Source: a virus
Virus record (IMG/VR): IMGVR_UViG_3300048064_000059
Span: 1-30,392 of that record
Strand: one strand, 5' to 3'
DNA length: 30,392 nucleotides
Part shown: one piece after another, positions 20,351-28,075 of the stretch
Numbering within the stretch: position 1 is the stretch's first letter
How the letters are laid out: the number at the start of each line of letters is the position of its first letter
The notes under the pieces: model-generated
Told to the model about the DNA's origin: nothing
Databases searched by the model: none
Seen by the model: the letters and a program-made list of their open reading frames with translations, nothing else
Position numbers and translations under genes: made by a program

Positions 20351-22837
20351 TTATATTCTCCTAGAACGTCTGTGGTAGTAACCTTCCACTTCAGCACTAG
20401 GAATAAACATAGGTAAGTGTGAGCTACTCTTTATATCTAATGTAAATAATGTATTTCTACTTTGTACAGGAACAATAATAGTACCTGACGAAATCGCTGG
20501 GTTATCCACTGCTCCTGATAAACCAATAATATAACCATTCATAAATGTGGTATATGTATCTCTATTCTCAGGTGTTACTTCTACTTGGAAGAATCCACTG
20601 TCTTCATAGTCAAATGATATAGTACGTATCTGATATCTACCTGAAGTAACAGCTATAGCCCCTTGTCCTGAAGATTCTCTTACGTACTGTGGTGACAGTG
20701 TATATTTAGATTCATAAGGAACGCCTATAATTAAACTAGTGTGGTCTCCTTGTATTGTATATGTTGAACCTGTGGTATTCGTGGCGGTGTAGTTAGCTCC
20801 TGTAGAAGCGTTTACAGCTATTAATCCTGTCTTAGCTCCATATGGGCTAGTAAATGTAGTAAGGTCAGTAACTGAATCATAAGTACCAGTTGCTGTTGTT
20901 TTAAGGTCTACATATACATTATGACCTATGGTTGAATCTGCTAAGTCTTGTAAGTCAATACGTAGTAACTTTGTGTCTGTTCCTTCAGCTACAAATAGGT
21001 ATACAAAACTACGGTCTATCATTCCACCTATTATTTTAACATTGTCTAGTTGCCATTTAGACCACGCTGTTTGTACTTTCTCCCCTCTATCAAAGAAGTA
21101 TTTGTACATATACATTGTGTTGGCATTGGTAGGTGATACAGCTGTTCCTGTAGTGTATGGTGCTGTCTGAGTGTCAGCTGTATCTGAACACAGCACTATC
21201 AAAGAATCTTCTGTTGTGTTACTTAATATTGAATAAGCGTTGTCAGGTATCAAAGTTTGTACCGCAACAGTAACATCTAAACCGTCATTAGTTAATGTAT
21301 CATTGTCTGAATAATATTCTCTTACTGCTGTGTTTGCATTACGTACTTGTGAGAAGTAAGCATATCTACCTGAAGATACAGGTGTTACATTGGCATTGTG
21401 TGAGAATGTTGATACTTCATTCAACACAGCTGAGGTCGGGGTAATTGTCTCAGCTGCTGAAGCGAGTTTATACTGTGATGTGTCGGAGAATAACAGTAAG
21501 GTCTCGTTGAATGATATTGAATTTCTTAATACGTTTACAGTTGTACCTGAAGCTGCAACATCTATAACATCTGTATCTAATACTTGTGTTACTGTAGTTG
21601 CAAAGAAATTAAAGTAATCAGCATTACCTGATAATACTAAGTTCTCTCCAGCTAATATACCTAGTCTATTTTTATAGAATGTAAGGTTCTGTATTGTTTG
21701 TCCTACAAATGTAGGGTCAGGGTTTGTTGTATCATCACCAGCGTCTCTTTCTGTATAGCTTTGTTTAGCAAAAGTAAATGTCCCATCATTGTTGTTAATA
21801 AGAGCGTGTGGCATAGTAGCATCATTAAGACCTGTACTTGTGTCAGGTGCTATACATTCTTCCCAAACACCATTGCCTACATAGTTAACATAGTAATCTG
21901 ATGTTGTATCACCAGCGTCACCTGTTACTTTAATCTTATCATTTAACTTTGCATAATAAGGTAGCTTAGTAAAATCTTGTATTTCATCTTTAACAGCATA
22001 TAGTTCAGCATTACCCGCTCCATCATGTGTCTCTACTGTGTAGCTAGCGTTTTGGTCTACTACATAACCACGCAGTGCAGACTGGTGTTCTGTAAATGTA
22101 AACTCAGCTGTGACTGCTGAATATGTGCTTAAGCCTTGTGTTGTAGTTAGTGTTGCCCCTGTGTCATTTCTAGTTAACTTAAATTCTATACTAGAAGAAG
22201 AGTCCCAATAAGTGCTGCTTGTACCATATCTAAATATATCTATAAGCTTTGCTGTGTCTCTAAACTGTGTGTCATGGTTAGCATCACTGCCATCAGGCAT
22301 TTGTATGATTGCATTGATACCGTAAGGTAAATCAGGGTGAGTAAGATGTATTGCATACTCTCTACCAAAGTTAGTCACCTTAAACACTACATAAAAGTAT
22401 TCTTCTTTAGCTGCTGTAGTTGAACCACTTTGTGCTGGTGTTATAGATTTGTTAGATACAAAAGTATAGTCAGCAATGTTGACCATCTTAAGGTCATCCT
22501 TAGGATTGGTAGTTGTAAGATAAGACGTACCATCAGGGTAGCTTACAGTCTTCTCATTACCTTGTAAGTCAAAAACTTTTACCCCACCGTTGTAAAATGC
22601 AACAATGTACTTATTGTTCTCATCTCTTTGTATGCTCCATATCTTTGTAGTGTTAGGAAACACATTTGTAGCATCTAGTGTAGCTATATATTCTGATGGT
22701 GGGCGTTTGCCTAAGCCTTTGATTATATTGTTTTGACAATTAATCTGTTCTTCACCTTGATTAATACCACGTTGGGTAGGTGTTTGTTGGCTTATACCAT
22801 TCAGAAAGTTAGGTATCGACTGAGAAACTACTGCCAT
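20351..22837 (-). CDS. Tail tubular protein B (T7 gp12-like), 828 aa
   Basis: The nozzle of the short tail. 828 aa against 794 in T7. It starts MAVVSQSIPNFLNGISQQTP, which is the conserved opening of podoviral gp12 proteins, then QRGINQGEEQINCQNNIIKG with the GLGKRPPSEY motif. The body is beta-rich. Internal segments FYKNRLGILAGENLVLSGN and SFSHNANVTPVSSGRYAYF are characteristic of the family. It ends with a basic YYHRRSRRI tail. The ATG overlaps the stop of the gp11-like gene (TAATG), so gp11 and gp12 are made together. Confidence 0.95.
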   Translation of the reverse strand: MAVVSQSIPNFLNGISQQTPTQRGINQGEEQINCQNNIIKGLGKRPPSEYIATLDATNVFPNTTKIWSIQRDENNKYIVAFYNGGVKVFDLQGNEKTVSYPDGTSYLTTTNPKDDLKMVNIADYTFVSNKSITPAQSGSTTAAKEEYFYVVFKVTNFGREYAIHLTHPDLPYGINAIIQMPDGSDANHDTQFRDTAKLIDIFRYGTSSTYWDSSSSIEFKLTRNDTGATLTTTQGLSTYSAVTAEFTFTEHQSALRGYVVDQNASYTVETHDGAGNAELYAVKDEIQDFTKLPYYAKLNDKIKVTGDAGDTTSDYYVNYVGNGVWEECIAPDTSTGLNDATMPHALINNNDGTFTFAKQSYTERDAGDDTTNPDPTFVGQTIQNLTFYKNRLGILAGENLVLSGNADYFNFFATTVTQVLDTDVIDVAASGTTVNVLRNSISFNETLLLFSDTSQYKLASAAETITPTSAVLNEVSTFSHNANVTPVSSGRYAYFSQVRNANTAVREYYSDNDTLTNDGLDVTVAVQTLIPDNAYSILSNTTEDSLIVLCSDTADTQTAPYTTGTAVSPTNANTMYMYKYFFDRGEKVQTAWSKWQLDNVKIIGGMIDRSFVYLFVAEGTDTKLLRIDLQDLADSTIGHNVYVDLKTTATGTYDSVTDLTTFTSPYGAKTGLIAVNASTGANYTATNTTGSTYTIQGDHTSLIIGVPYESKYTLSPQYVRESSGQGAIAVTSGRYQIRTISFDYEDSGFFQVEVTPENRDTYTTFMNGYIIGLSGAVDNPAISSGTIIVPVQSRNTLFTLDIKSSSHLPMFIPSAEVEGYYHRRSRRI

Positions 22838-23439
22838 TAATAAGTCCTTCTAGGTGGTCTGTTAATTATAGAATATGTATTTGCATCACCTTCTAGTATG
22901 TTTACATCTTCACTTCTAGAATCAGATTGCTTAAAGTTATTATAAGCTTCCTGTTCATCTATGCTCATTAACTCAGATAAACCAGCATCACCAATAAATC
23001 TAGCTGCAAAACGTCTAGCTGCTTTTACTGTAATATAGCGTCTAGCGTATTCAGGTAGTTGTTCAAATTGTTGTACTAATACAACATCTAATGGTGGGAC
23101 GATTGTAAAAACGTCTGTGTGGTTATCTAGGTCATACAGTTTACCATCACGTATAACTACGTTTTGATATCTGTGCGTTGCGTGAGCGTCAGCTTGGACG
23201 CAGTTGGAAGGTAATGGAATCTTACTATCATCATCTATTGAGTAAGTTACATTGTATTCTGTGTTAAAGTTCCAGCCTTCACTTTGTACAGAAAGGCTAG
23301 TTTCATCTAAGATATTTATAGCGACAGATACATCTACGTTTGTTACGCCGCTAATTGAGTTAACAGGTGCTTCTCCAATAGCAGAGAGCATAGTGTTGAT
23401 AGCTTGTAACTCGGTAGTTGGTGTTATTTGTGTTGCCAT
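22837..23439 (-). CDS. Tail tubular protein A (T7 gp11-like), 200 aa
   Basis: An adaptor ring between portal and nozzle. 200 aa against 196 in T7. It starts MATQITPTTELQAINTMLSA, then IGEAPVNSI and the family motif TSLSVQSEGWNFNTEYN; later KAARRFAARFIGDAGLSEL. All are typical of gp11. The ATG at 23439 has TGAGGAAATT upstream. The gene begins 15 bases after the post-capsid terminator hairpin, so it is expressed by read-through, as in T7. Confidence 0.95.
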   Translation of the reverse strand: MATQITPTTELQAINTMLSAIGEAPVNSISGVTNVDVSVAINILDETSLSVQSEGWNFNTEYNVTYSIDDDSKIPLPSNCVQADAHATHRYQNVVIRDGKLYDLDNHTDVFTIVPPLDVVLVQQFEQLPEYARRYITVKAARRFAARFIGDAGLSELMSIDEQEAYNNFKQSDSRSEDVNILEGDANTYSIINRPPRRTY

Positions 23440-23454
23440 AATTTCCTCAGTAAA

Positions 23455-23480
23455 GAGGGGACAGCATAAGCCATCCCCTC
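23455..23480 (-). terminator. Terminator hairpin after the capsid gene
   Basis: The minus strand GAGGGGA pairs with TCCCCTC over 7 bp, 12-base loop, followed by UUUACUG. It is 21 bases after the capsid stop. T7 has its main terminator (T-phi) at exactly this place, giving high capsid and lower tail expression. The short U-run suggests partial termination. Confidence 0.7.
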
Positions 23481-23501
23481 AAGGTTAAGTATAAGAAACG
23501 A

Positions 23502-24485
23502 TTAAGCTTCTTTAATACCTACAGCTGCTTCAGGTCTGAGCACGCCGTGACCCATAGCATATTTAGCTACCATCAATGTACCTTGACGTCTTATGTCATA
23601 TTCCATTTCAGTTGCTAAGTCCATGAGCTTAACAGTACCAGCTGCTGAAGGGTGACAAACTAGAGCAACATAGTTAGCTAAGTTAACTTGTTGTGGGTTT
23701 GAACCACCAGCTGTAGCAGAACCGCCATCAACGTTTGTTGAAGCTGAGAAGTCTGAAGCCACAAAGTGTGGTGTTGGTACTAATTCAATACCAGCAATCT
23801 TCAATACTCTACCTTCAGCAATAGAACCTTGACCACTAAAGTCAACATTCACAGCGTTAGTAGCGTTTGCTAATTTGTAATACTCTTCAAGTCTGATGAA
23901 GCACTTACGTCCTTCTCTTGGCACATAGTTAGCGTCAAGTTGTTTTGCAGCGTTGAAAAGTTCGTCAATCACAGCGTTAGCAGCTGTAGAAGCTGTAGCA
24001 CTAGCGATTGAAGTGTTTGTTAACACAGTTCCTGAAGCATAGCCTGAATCAGCTACGTTTGCAGAAGCTTGTGCTGCTTGTCCGATTGTTTGTAGAATGT
24101 GCTTATCTTTTTGGAAAGCCAATGCTCTACCGATTTCGGATGAATAAGAACCTCTAACATCATAATGATTCTTTGCTTCTTCTATGTTAGAAAGAAAGAC
24201 AGAAGATATCAATAAGTCATTGATTGTTATGATTTTCTCGTTGTGGTTTACGTCACTACCAGTGATTTCTGTACCAGCTGTATGATAAGAAGCGTCAATT
24301 CTGCCCATTACAGGGAATTGTGCACTTTTACCATTACTGATTGTACGGACAGTTTCAGCTCCTTGAGTTACTGAAGCACGTTCAAATGAAGTTAAAACTT
24401 CGCCTGAAAATACTTTAAGAAATAGAGCGTCTTCTGAACCACCAGTGTTGATTTTACCGACAGATACTGGACTAGCATTTGCCAT
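23502..24485 (-). CDS. Major capsid protein (T7 gp10A-like), 327 aa
   Basis: An HK97-fold shell protein. 327 aa from the chosen start; T7 gp10A is 345. Matches to T7: ALFLKVFSGEVLTSFERASV, SNGKSAQFPVMGR, HNEKIITINDLLISSVFLS, AKNHYDVRGSYSSEIGRAL, and HPSAAGTVKLMDLATEMEY, with the ending AKYAMGHGVLRPEAAVGI. A longer frame opens at 24545, but ATG 24485 has AAAGGAGAT seven bases upstream, and MANASP is a typical start. A structured 131-base leader lies upstream and a terminator downstream. No frameshift product like T7 gp10B is evident. Confidence 0.97.
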   Translation of the reverse strand: MANASPVSVGKINTGGSEDALFLKVFSGEVLTSFERASVTQGAETVRTISNGKSAQFPVMGRIDASYHTAGTEITGSDVNHNEKIITINDLLISSVFLSNIEEAKNHYDVRGSYSSEIGRALAFQKDKHILQTIGQAAQASANVADSGYASGTVLTNTSIASATASTAANAVIDELFNAAKQLDANYVPREGRKCFIRLEEYYKLANATNAVNVDFSGQGSIAEGRVLKIAGIELVPTPHFVASDFSASTNVDGGSATAGGSNPQQVNLANYVALVCHPSAAGTVKLMDLATEMEYDIRRQGTLMVAKYAMGHGVLRPEAAVGIKEA

Positions 24486-24616
24486 AATAAATCTCCTTTG
24501 GTTATAGTTTAGTTGTTGTTGAACGCCTCTAAGTTTCGTCCCCAAGATTGTCTTCCGCAGAAGGTCAAGTTACTACTACTTGTTGGCAGCTGCCATCTAA
24601 CGAGATAGCACAGCTA
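24486..24616 (-). promoter_or_regulatory. Structured 5' leader of the capsid gene
   Basis: A gene-free stretch with four small hairpins on the minus strand: AUAGC/GCUAU, the 12-base palindrome TGGCAGCTGCCA (24584-24595), CAAGU/ACUUG and CUUC/GAAG with loop UGCG. None of the promoter family is found here. It may protect the abundant capsid mRNA or be a processing site. No hammerhead core is present. Confidence 0.35.
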
Positions 24617-24859
24617 TTAGCACTTCCATTTACGTAAAGCTAGAGCCTTACGTGTTGGCTTTCCATTTGGTTTTTTCATTGCACCTTTCACACCACTCAT
24701 TCTTGCACAGAAGCTTTTACGTCTCCCAGCTGCTTTAGAACCTCTTTTAACTTTTCCTGTTACAGGTGCTTTGAGGTTAGCCCCAGTCTTACGTTTGTAA
24801 TAACGTCTACCAGCGGCATTTAATCCGCCACTAGGGCTTTGGTGTTTCTTTGCTGGCAT
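24617..24859 (-). CDS. Small basic Cys-containing protein (DUF6321-like), 80 aa
   Basis: Highly basic. The sequence pattern SPSGGLNAAGRRYYKRKTGA, then KAPVTGKVKRGSKAAGRRKS, FCARMSGVKGAMKKPNG and KPTRKALALRKWKC is one I recognise from a very conserved small phage family, likely DUF6321. No function is established to my knowledge; the charge suggests DNA or RNA binding, possibly in the capsid. It follows two other short basic genes between scaffold and capsid, with a gap of one base or less. The ATG at 24859 abuts the stop of the 49-aa gene. Confidence 0.85.
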   Translation of the reverse strand: MPAKKHQSPSGGLNAAGRRYYKRKTGANLKAPVTGKVKRGSKAAGRRKSFCARMSGVKGAMKKPNGKPTRKALALRKWKC

Positions 24860-25009
24860 TTACTTTTTCTTCCTCACTGTTTTCTTTTTAGGAAAACCAG
24901 CTTTCATATTAGAATAAGCTTTCTTACTGATTGTAGATTTAGACTTAGGTCTGCTTGTACCAGCTTTCTTGCGTGCATTTATATTTGCGTATAGTCCACG
25001 TTTAGCCAT
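24860..25009 (-). CDS. Small basic protein, 49 aa (KRGLYANI family)
   Basis: From ATG 25009 to TAA 24860. It starts MAKRGLYANINARKKAGTS and ends FPKKKTVRKKK; almost a third of the residues are Lys or Arg. The KRGLYANI start is common to tiny basic proteins of many tailed phages; function unknown to me. It overlaps the stop of the 18-aa gene (TAATG) and abuts the 80-aa gene. A GAGG about 10 bases upstream can serve as ribosome-binding site. The tight packing supports its reality. Confidence 0.8.
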   Translation of the reverse strand: MAKRGLYANINARKKAGTSRPKSKSTISKKAYSNMKAGFPKKKTVRKKK

Positions 25010-25065
25010 TAACATTTACCTCTTTTTTTAGTCTTACCTTTTTTCATTGGTTTACCATATGCCAT
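25009..25065 (-). CDS. Basic minigene, 18 aa
   Basis: From ATG 25065 to TAA 25009-25011, coding MAYGKPMKKGKTKKRGKC. A strong AGGAGA lies seven bases upstream of the ATG and the stop is in a TAATG overlap with the 49-aa gene. It is very short but has the best ribosome-binding site of the local cluster, so ribosomes enter here. It may be a real peptide or a translation-initiation leader for the next two basic genes. The composition matches its two neighbours. Confidence 0.6.
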   Translation of the reverse strand: MAYGKPMKKGKTKKRGKC

Positions 25066-25075
25066 TGTATATCTC

Positions 25076-25816
25076 CTATAAGTTACTGTTTGCTAATTTC
25101 TCCTGTACTTCAGCTTGGAACGCTGGGTCTTTAGCATATCTTGGGTCGCCCATATCAGCTTGTACTTGAGCCCATGATTCATAGCCACCTTGTGAAGTAG
25201 GTACTGCTTTACCTGATAGTAATTTAGGGTCAGTACCATTAGCTGCTGTGTATCTAGCTTGTAAACCAGTAACAGCCAGCTTGATAGTTTCCATATCACC
25301 ACTGTTAACAGCGTTGTTATAAGCTGTCTGTTCAGCTTCAGTTAAATTTTGTCCAGCCCATTGAGTCATTTCTACGTAAGCTTCTTCTCCACCTACTAAG
25401 CCTTTGACTTCACTGCCTTGTTGTAATGCTCTAGCTTCTTGTCCAGCAATAAACTGGTCTACTATATCTCTACTGATACCAGCTTTCTCTAGTCTTTCAT
25501 AAGACTCATCAGCTAGTTGACCACTCTCAGCATACTCTGCACTGAGTGAATCCATGTCAAGTCCAGCAGACTCAACAGCTTCATCAGCTTGTATTTCTAA
25601 ATCACTCTTAGGTTGTTCTTCAGCCTTCGCTTCTTCCTTAGGTTCTTCTTTAGGTTGCCCTAATTTAGATTCTAATTCAGCGTATGATTTAGCCATTGCT
25701 TCAACAGATTCAAACTTCTCAGGTAAACCCTCAGGTCTAGAAGATTCTACTTGTTGTTCTTCTGCTGGGGCTTCTGATGTAGTTTCATCTGATTGTACTA
25801 CTACTTGTTCTACCAT
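25076..25816 (-). CDS. Scaffolding (capsid assembly) protein, T7 gp9-like, 246 aa
   Basis: It guides shell assembly and then leaves. 246 aa against 307 in T7. Typical composition: very acidic and Glu/Gln-rich N-terminal half (EQQVESSRPEGLPEKFESVE; a KEEPKEEAKAEEQPK run), helical middle with LEKAGISRDIVDQFIAGQ, and a C-terminal YESWAQVQADMGDPRYAKDP motif seen in gp9 relatives. The position between portal and capsid agrees. The ATG at 25816 has AAGGAG upstream (on the minus strand, AAAGGAGAAG). Confidence 0.92.
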   Translation of the reverse strand: MVEQVVVQSDETTSEAPAEEQQVESSRPEGLPEKFESVEAMAKSYAELESKLGQPKEEPKEEAKAEEQPKSDLEIQADEAVESAGLDMDSLSAEYAESGQLADESYERLEKAGISRDIVDQFIAGQEARALQQGSEVKGLVGGEEAYVEMTQWAGQNLTEAEQTAYNNAVNSGDMETIKLAVTGLQARYTAANGTDPKLLSGKAVPTSQGGYESWAQVQADMGDPRYAKDPAFQAEVQEKLANSNL

Positions 25817-25830
25817 TTATTTCTTCTCCT

Positions 25831-27378
25831 TTATTGTGGTTTAGTCATGTTATTAGCAACAGGTTGTACTACATCCTGTGCCATATCCATCATTTGTTGT
25901 TGAGCCATTTGCTGTTGTGCAGCTTCTTGCTCTTGAGCTAGTTGCTCTTCACTCTTAATTAATCCTTCAGTATCAATACCTAAACTGGTAGCAACACGAG
26001 TAATCAGGTCATTAGGATTTAACACCTGTACTACTTCAGGACTAATCTGAGCTAGCTGTCCTATCTCCATAACAAATTCTCTTAGTTTCTGTAGGTCATT
26101 ACCACGTCCTAAAGCTTCTATACCTGTGATAATAGTAGGTGCTACAGAATCTTTTGGAAGCTTTGGTATCTCATTGGATTGAGACATACGCTTCATTAAT
26201 ACTTGTACTAATGGTAACTGAAACTCTTGAGATAATAATGAGTATATACCACCCATACTAGTCTCTAACTGTTCAGCCATGTATCTAATCTCTTGTGCTG
26301 TAACACGTTCAGCGTCTCTTTGTATTGCTGTGTGTAATAAGAAAGCGTAAGACATACGTTCTTCTAAACGTCCTATGCTACGTTCTACAATACCTAAATC
26401 ATATTGCTTCTCAGTTTGTAGACATGTTACGTCGTCTCTTTGTCCTGTAATTATGTCCCCGTTTCTAGTGTTAGCCAAATCTCTTTTACGAGTGACAGCG
26501 TTAGGTCTAACCATAAATACTACTTTACTTGCAGCTGCTGATGATTCTACTAGTGATTGTGATAGTCCCTCTAGTGACCTTAGGTCTCCTAGAAATTCCT
26601 CTACATAACCACGACCGTAGTCTTCACCATCTACTCTAACCATACGTAAAGCTTGGTAAGGCATGTTGTCTGATGGGTACGTACCTATTGAGCTTGGTAT
26701 CTTGTGTCCCATAACTTCTTGACATACATAGTACTTGCCGTCAGGTAATCTGTATATATGAGTGTATATCTCACAGTCCTCATCTTCTTTGTAATCAGGA
26801 TATTTACCTATAACTTGTAGTGTCTCTTCATCCAGTGCGACTGGACTAATGCTTTCTTTAATAATTACTTCTAATAAATTACCATCTTCATCCCTTCTAC
26901 AAACAAATTGTGTTATACCATACACACGCATATTGCCTTTCTTAGGTAGATATGTTAGTACATTACCACTTACAATAAGATGTTTTAGTGCTTCAAATAC
27001 AGATACTCTAAGTGCTAGGTTCTCTATTTTTTTGTGTATCTCACGCTCAATTTTGGCTAGAGACTTCTCAATTTCAGATTGTAATTCAGGGTTCTGCTCT
27101 AGTTCCTCTTTAGTTTTACCTGATAAAGATAATCTAAAGAAAGGTGAGTTGGGTGGTAATAATAATAATAGAAGTTTGGAAGCTAGGTTGTTAACACCGC
27201 GTGCTCCCACTGATTGAAATGGGGTATATAGTTCTGAGCTTGACTCGAAGCCGTCGTCAGGAATAAGGGTTGGTATTGTAAGTTCTGAGCACTCACGGGC
27301 TCTGTCTAGATAATGTTGTCTATCTGCTTGTAGCTTTTCATAGCGTTGTTTCGCTGTCTCTTTCATCATCTCTTGCAT
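25831..27378 (-). CDS. Portal (head-tail connector), T7 gp8-like, 515 aa
   Basis: A dodecameric ring at the capsid vertex through which DNA passes. 515 aa against 536 in T7. Early motif: RARECSELTIPTLIPDDG, then FQSVGARGVNNLASKLLLLL and LPPNSPFFRLSLS; later SVSPVALDEE-like and GRGYVEEFLGDLRSLEGLSQ; also RIGRLEERMSYAFLLH-type and RYMAEQLETSMGGIYSLLSQ segments. All are gp8 signatures. The C-terminal tail is Gln/Met-rich. The start follows two bases after the stop of the preceding gene with no clear Shine-Dalgarno, so it is likely coupled. Confidence 0.96.
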   Translation of the reverse strand: MQEMMKETAKQRYEKLQADRQHYLDRARECSELTIPTLIPDDGFESSSELYTPFQSVGARGVNNLASKLLLLLLPPNSPFFRLSLSGKTKEELEQNPELQSEIEKSLAKIEREIHKKIENLALRVSVFEALKHLIVSGNVLTYLPKKGNMRVYGITQFVCRRDEDGNLLEVIIKESISPVALDEETLQVIGKYPDYKEDEDCEIYTHIYRLPDGKYYVCQEVMGHKIPSSIGTYPSDNMPYQALRMVRVDGEDYGRGYVEEFLGDLRSLEGLSQSLVESSAAASKVVFMVRPNAVTRKRDLANTRNGDIITGQRDDVTCLQTEKQYDLGIVERSIGRLEERMSYAFLLHTAIQRDAERVTAQEIRYMAEQLETSMGGIYSLLSQEFQLPLVQVLMKRMSQSNEIPKLPKDSVAPTIITGIEALGRGNDLQKLREFVMEIGQLAQISPEVVQVLNPNDLITRVATSLGIDTEGLIKSEEQLAQEQEAAQQQMAQQQMMDMAQDVVQPVANNMTKPQ

Positions 27379-27380
27379 AA

Positions 27381-27605
27381 TTAACTAATGTTTAATCCTG
27401 ACCCTGAAGTAGGAATAGATAAGCCTGATGTTTGTAAAGCTTTTGTGCCTTTACGTTTAGCTTTCTTTTTCTTTTCTGCGTCAGTTAACTTCTCTTCAGC
27501 TACCTTAAGTGTTGGTGCTATTTCTTCTCCTGATGGTGAAGCGATAGGCGGAGCTGGAGTAGGTGCTGGTGGGGGAGTAGATACTCTTGGGCTACCTGTG
27601 CACAT
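27381..27605 (-). CDS. Small Pro-rich protein, 74 aa, upstream of portal
   Basis: Starts MCTGSPRVSTPPPAPTPAPP, has a Lys-rich middle (TDAEKKKKAKRKG) and ends TSGLSIPTSGSGLNIS. Small proteins with an MC start, a Pro run, a basic patch and a GL.IP-type tail are frequent next to portal or connector genes in marine phages; function unknown to me. The next gene upstream has the same length and similar ends, so they may be distant duplicates. The ATG at 27605 follows AAGGAG. Confidence 0.75.
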   Translation of the reverse strand: MCTGSPRVSTPPPAPTPAPPIASPSGEEIAPTLKVAEEKLTDAEKKKKAKRKGTKALQTSGLSIPTSGSGLNIS

Positions 27606-27620
27606 GTTATCTCCTTATTG

Positions 27621-27845
27621 TTATTTAGTTGGAATCTGTAAGCCAGCGTTTGACTTGTTTAAAGTACTTGTACCAACAGCTGGGTTAGATAATTTACCTG
27701 TGCCTTTGGTTTTGACTTTAACTTTCTTACCATCTTTGGTCTTAGTCTGTTCCTTAGGGGCTGATATCATAGAGTCTCTGTCTCCCACTTTAGAAACAGC
27801 TCCCATTCGTTCTGCTAATCCTACGCCTCTACCAAATCCACACAT
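27621..27845 (-). CDS. Small Gly/Lys-rich protein, 74 aa, upstream of portal
   Basis: Starts MCGFGRGVGLAERMGAVSK, then a Lys-rich segment KTKDGKKVKVKTKGTGK and an end SNAGLQIPTK. It shares the MC start, central Lys patch and GL.IP tail with the following 74-aa gene. Function unknown; the location suggests a minor head or connector component. It starts in a TAATG overlap with the 66-aa gene. Confidence 0.75.
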   Translation of the reverse strand: MCGFGRGVGLAERMGAVSKVGDRDSMISAPKEQTKTKDGKKVKVKTKGTGKLSNPAVGTSTLNKSNAGLQIPTK

Positions 27846-28045
27846 TATTTATCTCTTTCCTTTAGTTGGTTAATAAAGCGAACAACATCACGTTGTCCAG
27901 CCTTGAAGTATATGTCCTTCATTTCATCTGAGATATCAGGTGATTGCTCAGGATATAAACTATTTAACAGCTTAATAAACTGTGGTACTGTTTTAGGTAA
28001 GGTGGTTTCTTCTTCATCCTTGCCTACTATATCTTTTATAAACAT
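27845..28045 (-). CDS. Hypothetical protein, 66 aa, first gene of the head module
   Basis: Acidic helical protein starting MFIKDIVGKDEEETTLPKT and ending RDVVRFINQLKERDK. It is not recognised with certainty; short proteins with an ISDEMKDIYFKAGQRDVV-like centre occur at this place in other T7-like marine phages. It lies right behind promoter P4, so it opens the late head operon. An AAGGAT seven bases before the ATG at 28045 serves as ribosome-binding site and is part of the start of the P4 transcript. Confidence 0.75.
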   Translation of the reverse strand: MFIKDIVGKDEEETTLPKTVPQFIKLLNSLYPEQSPDISDEMKDIYFKAGQRDVVRFINQLKERDK

Positions 28046-28051
28046 ATTTTA

Positions 28052-28075
28052 TCCTTCTAAAACGGGTACTTTAAG
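28052..28075 (-). promoter_or_regulatory. Phage RNA polymerase-type promoter, copy P4
   Basis: The minus strand reads CTTAAAGTACCCGTTTTAG then AAGGA. The TAA stop codon of nrdB is part of the block. Seven bases separate it from the ATG of the 66-aa gene, so the mRNA leader would be very short, about 15 bases. It would drive the head genes up to the terminator at 23455-23480 and beyond. Confidence 0.6.

Noticed and set aside
24486-24545. Longer capsid start at 24545
   Set aside because: The ATG at 24485 has a strong AAAGGAGAT site and a family-like N-terminus; the extension is not T7-like.
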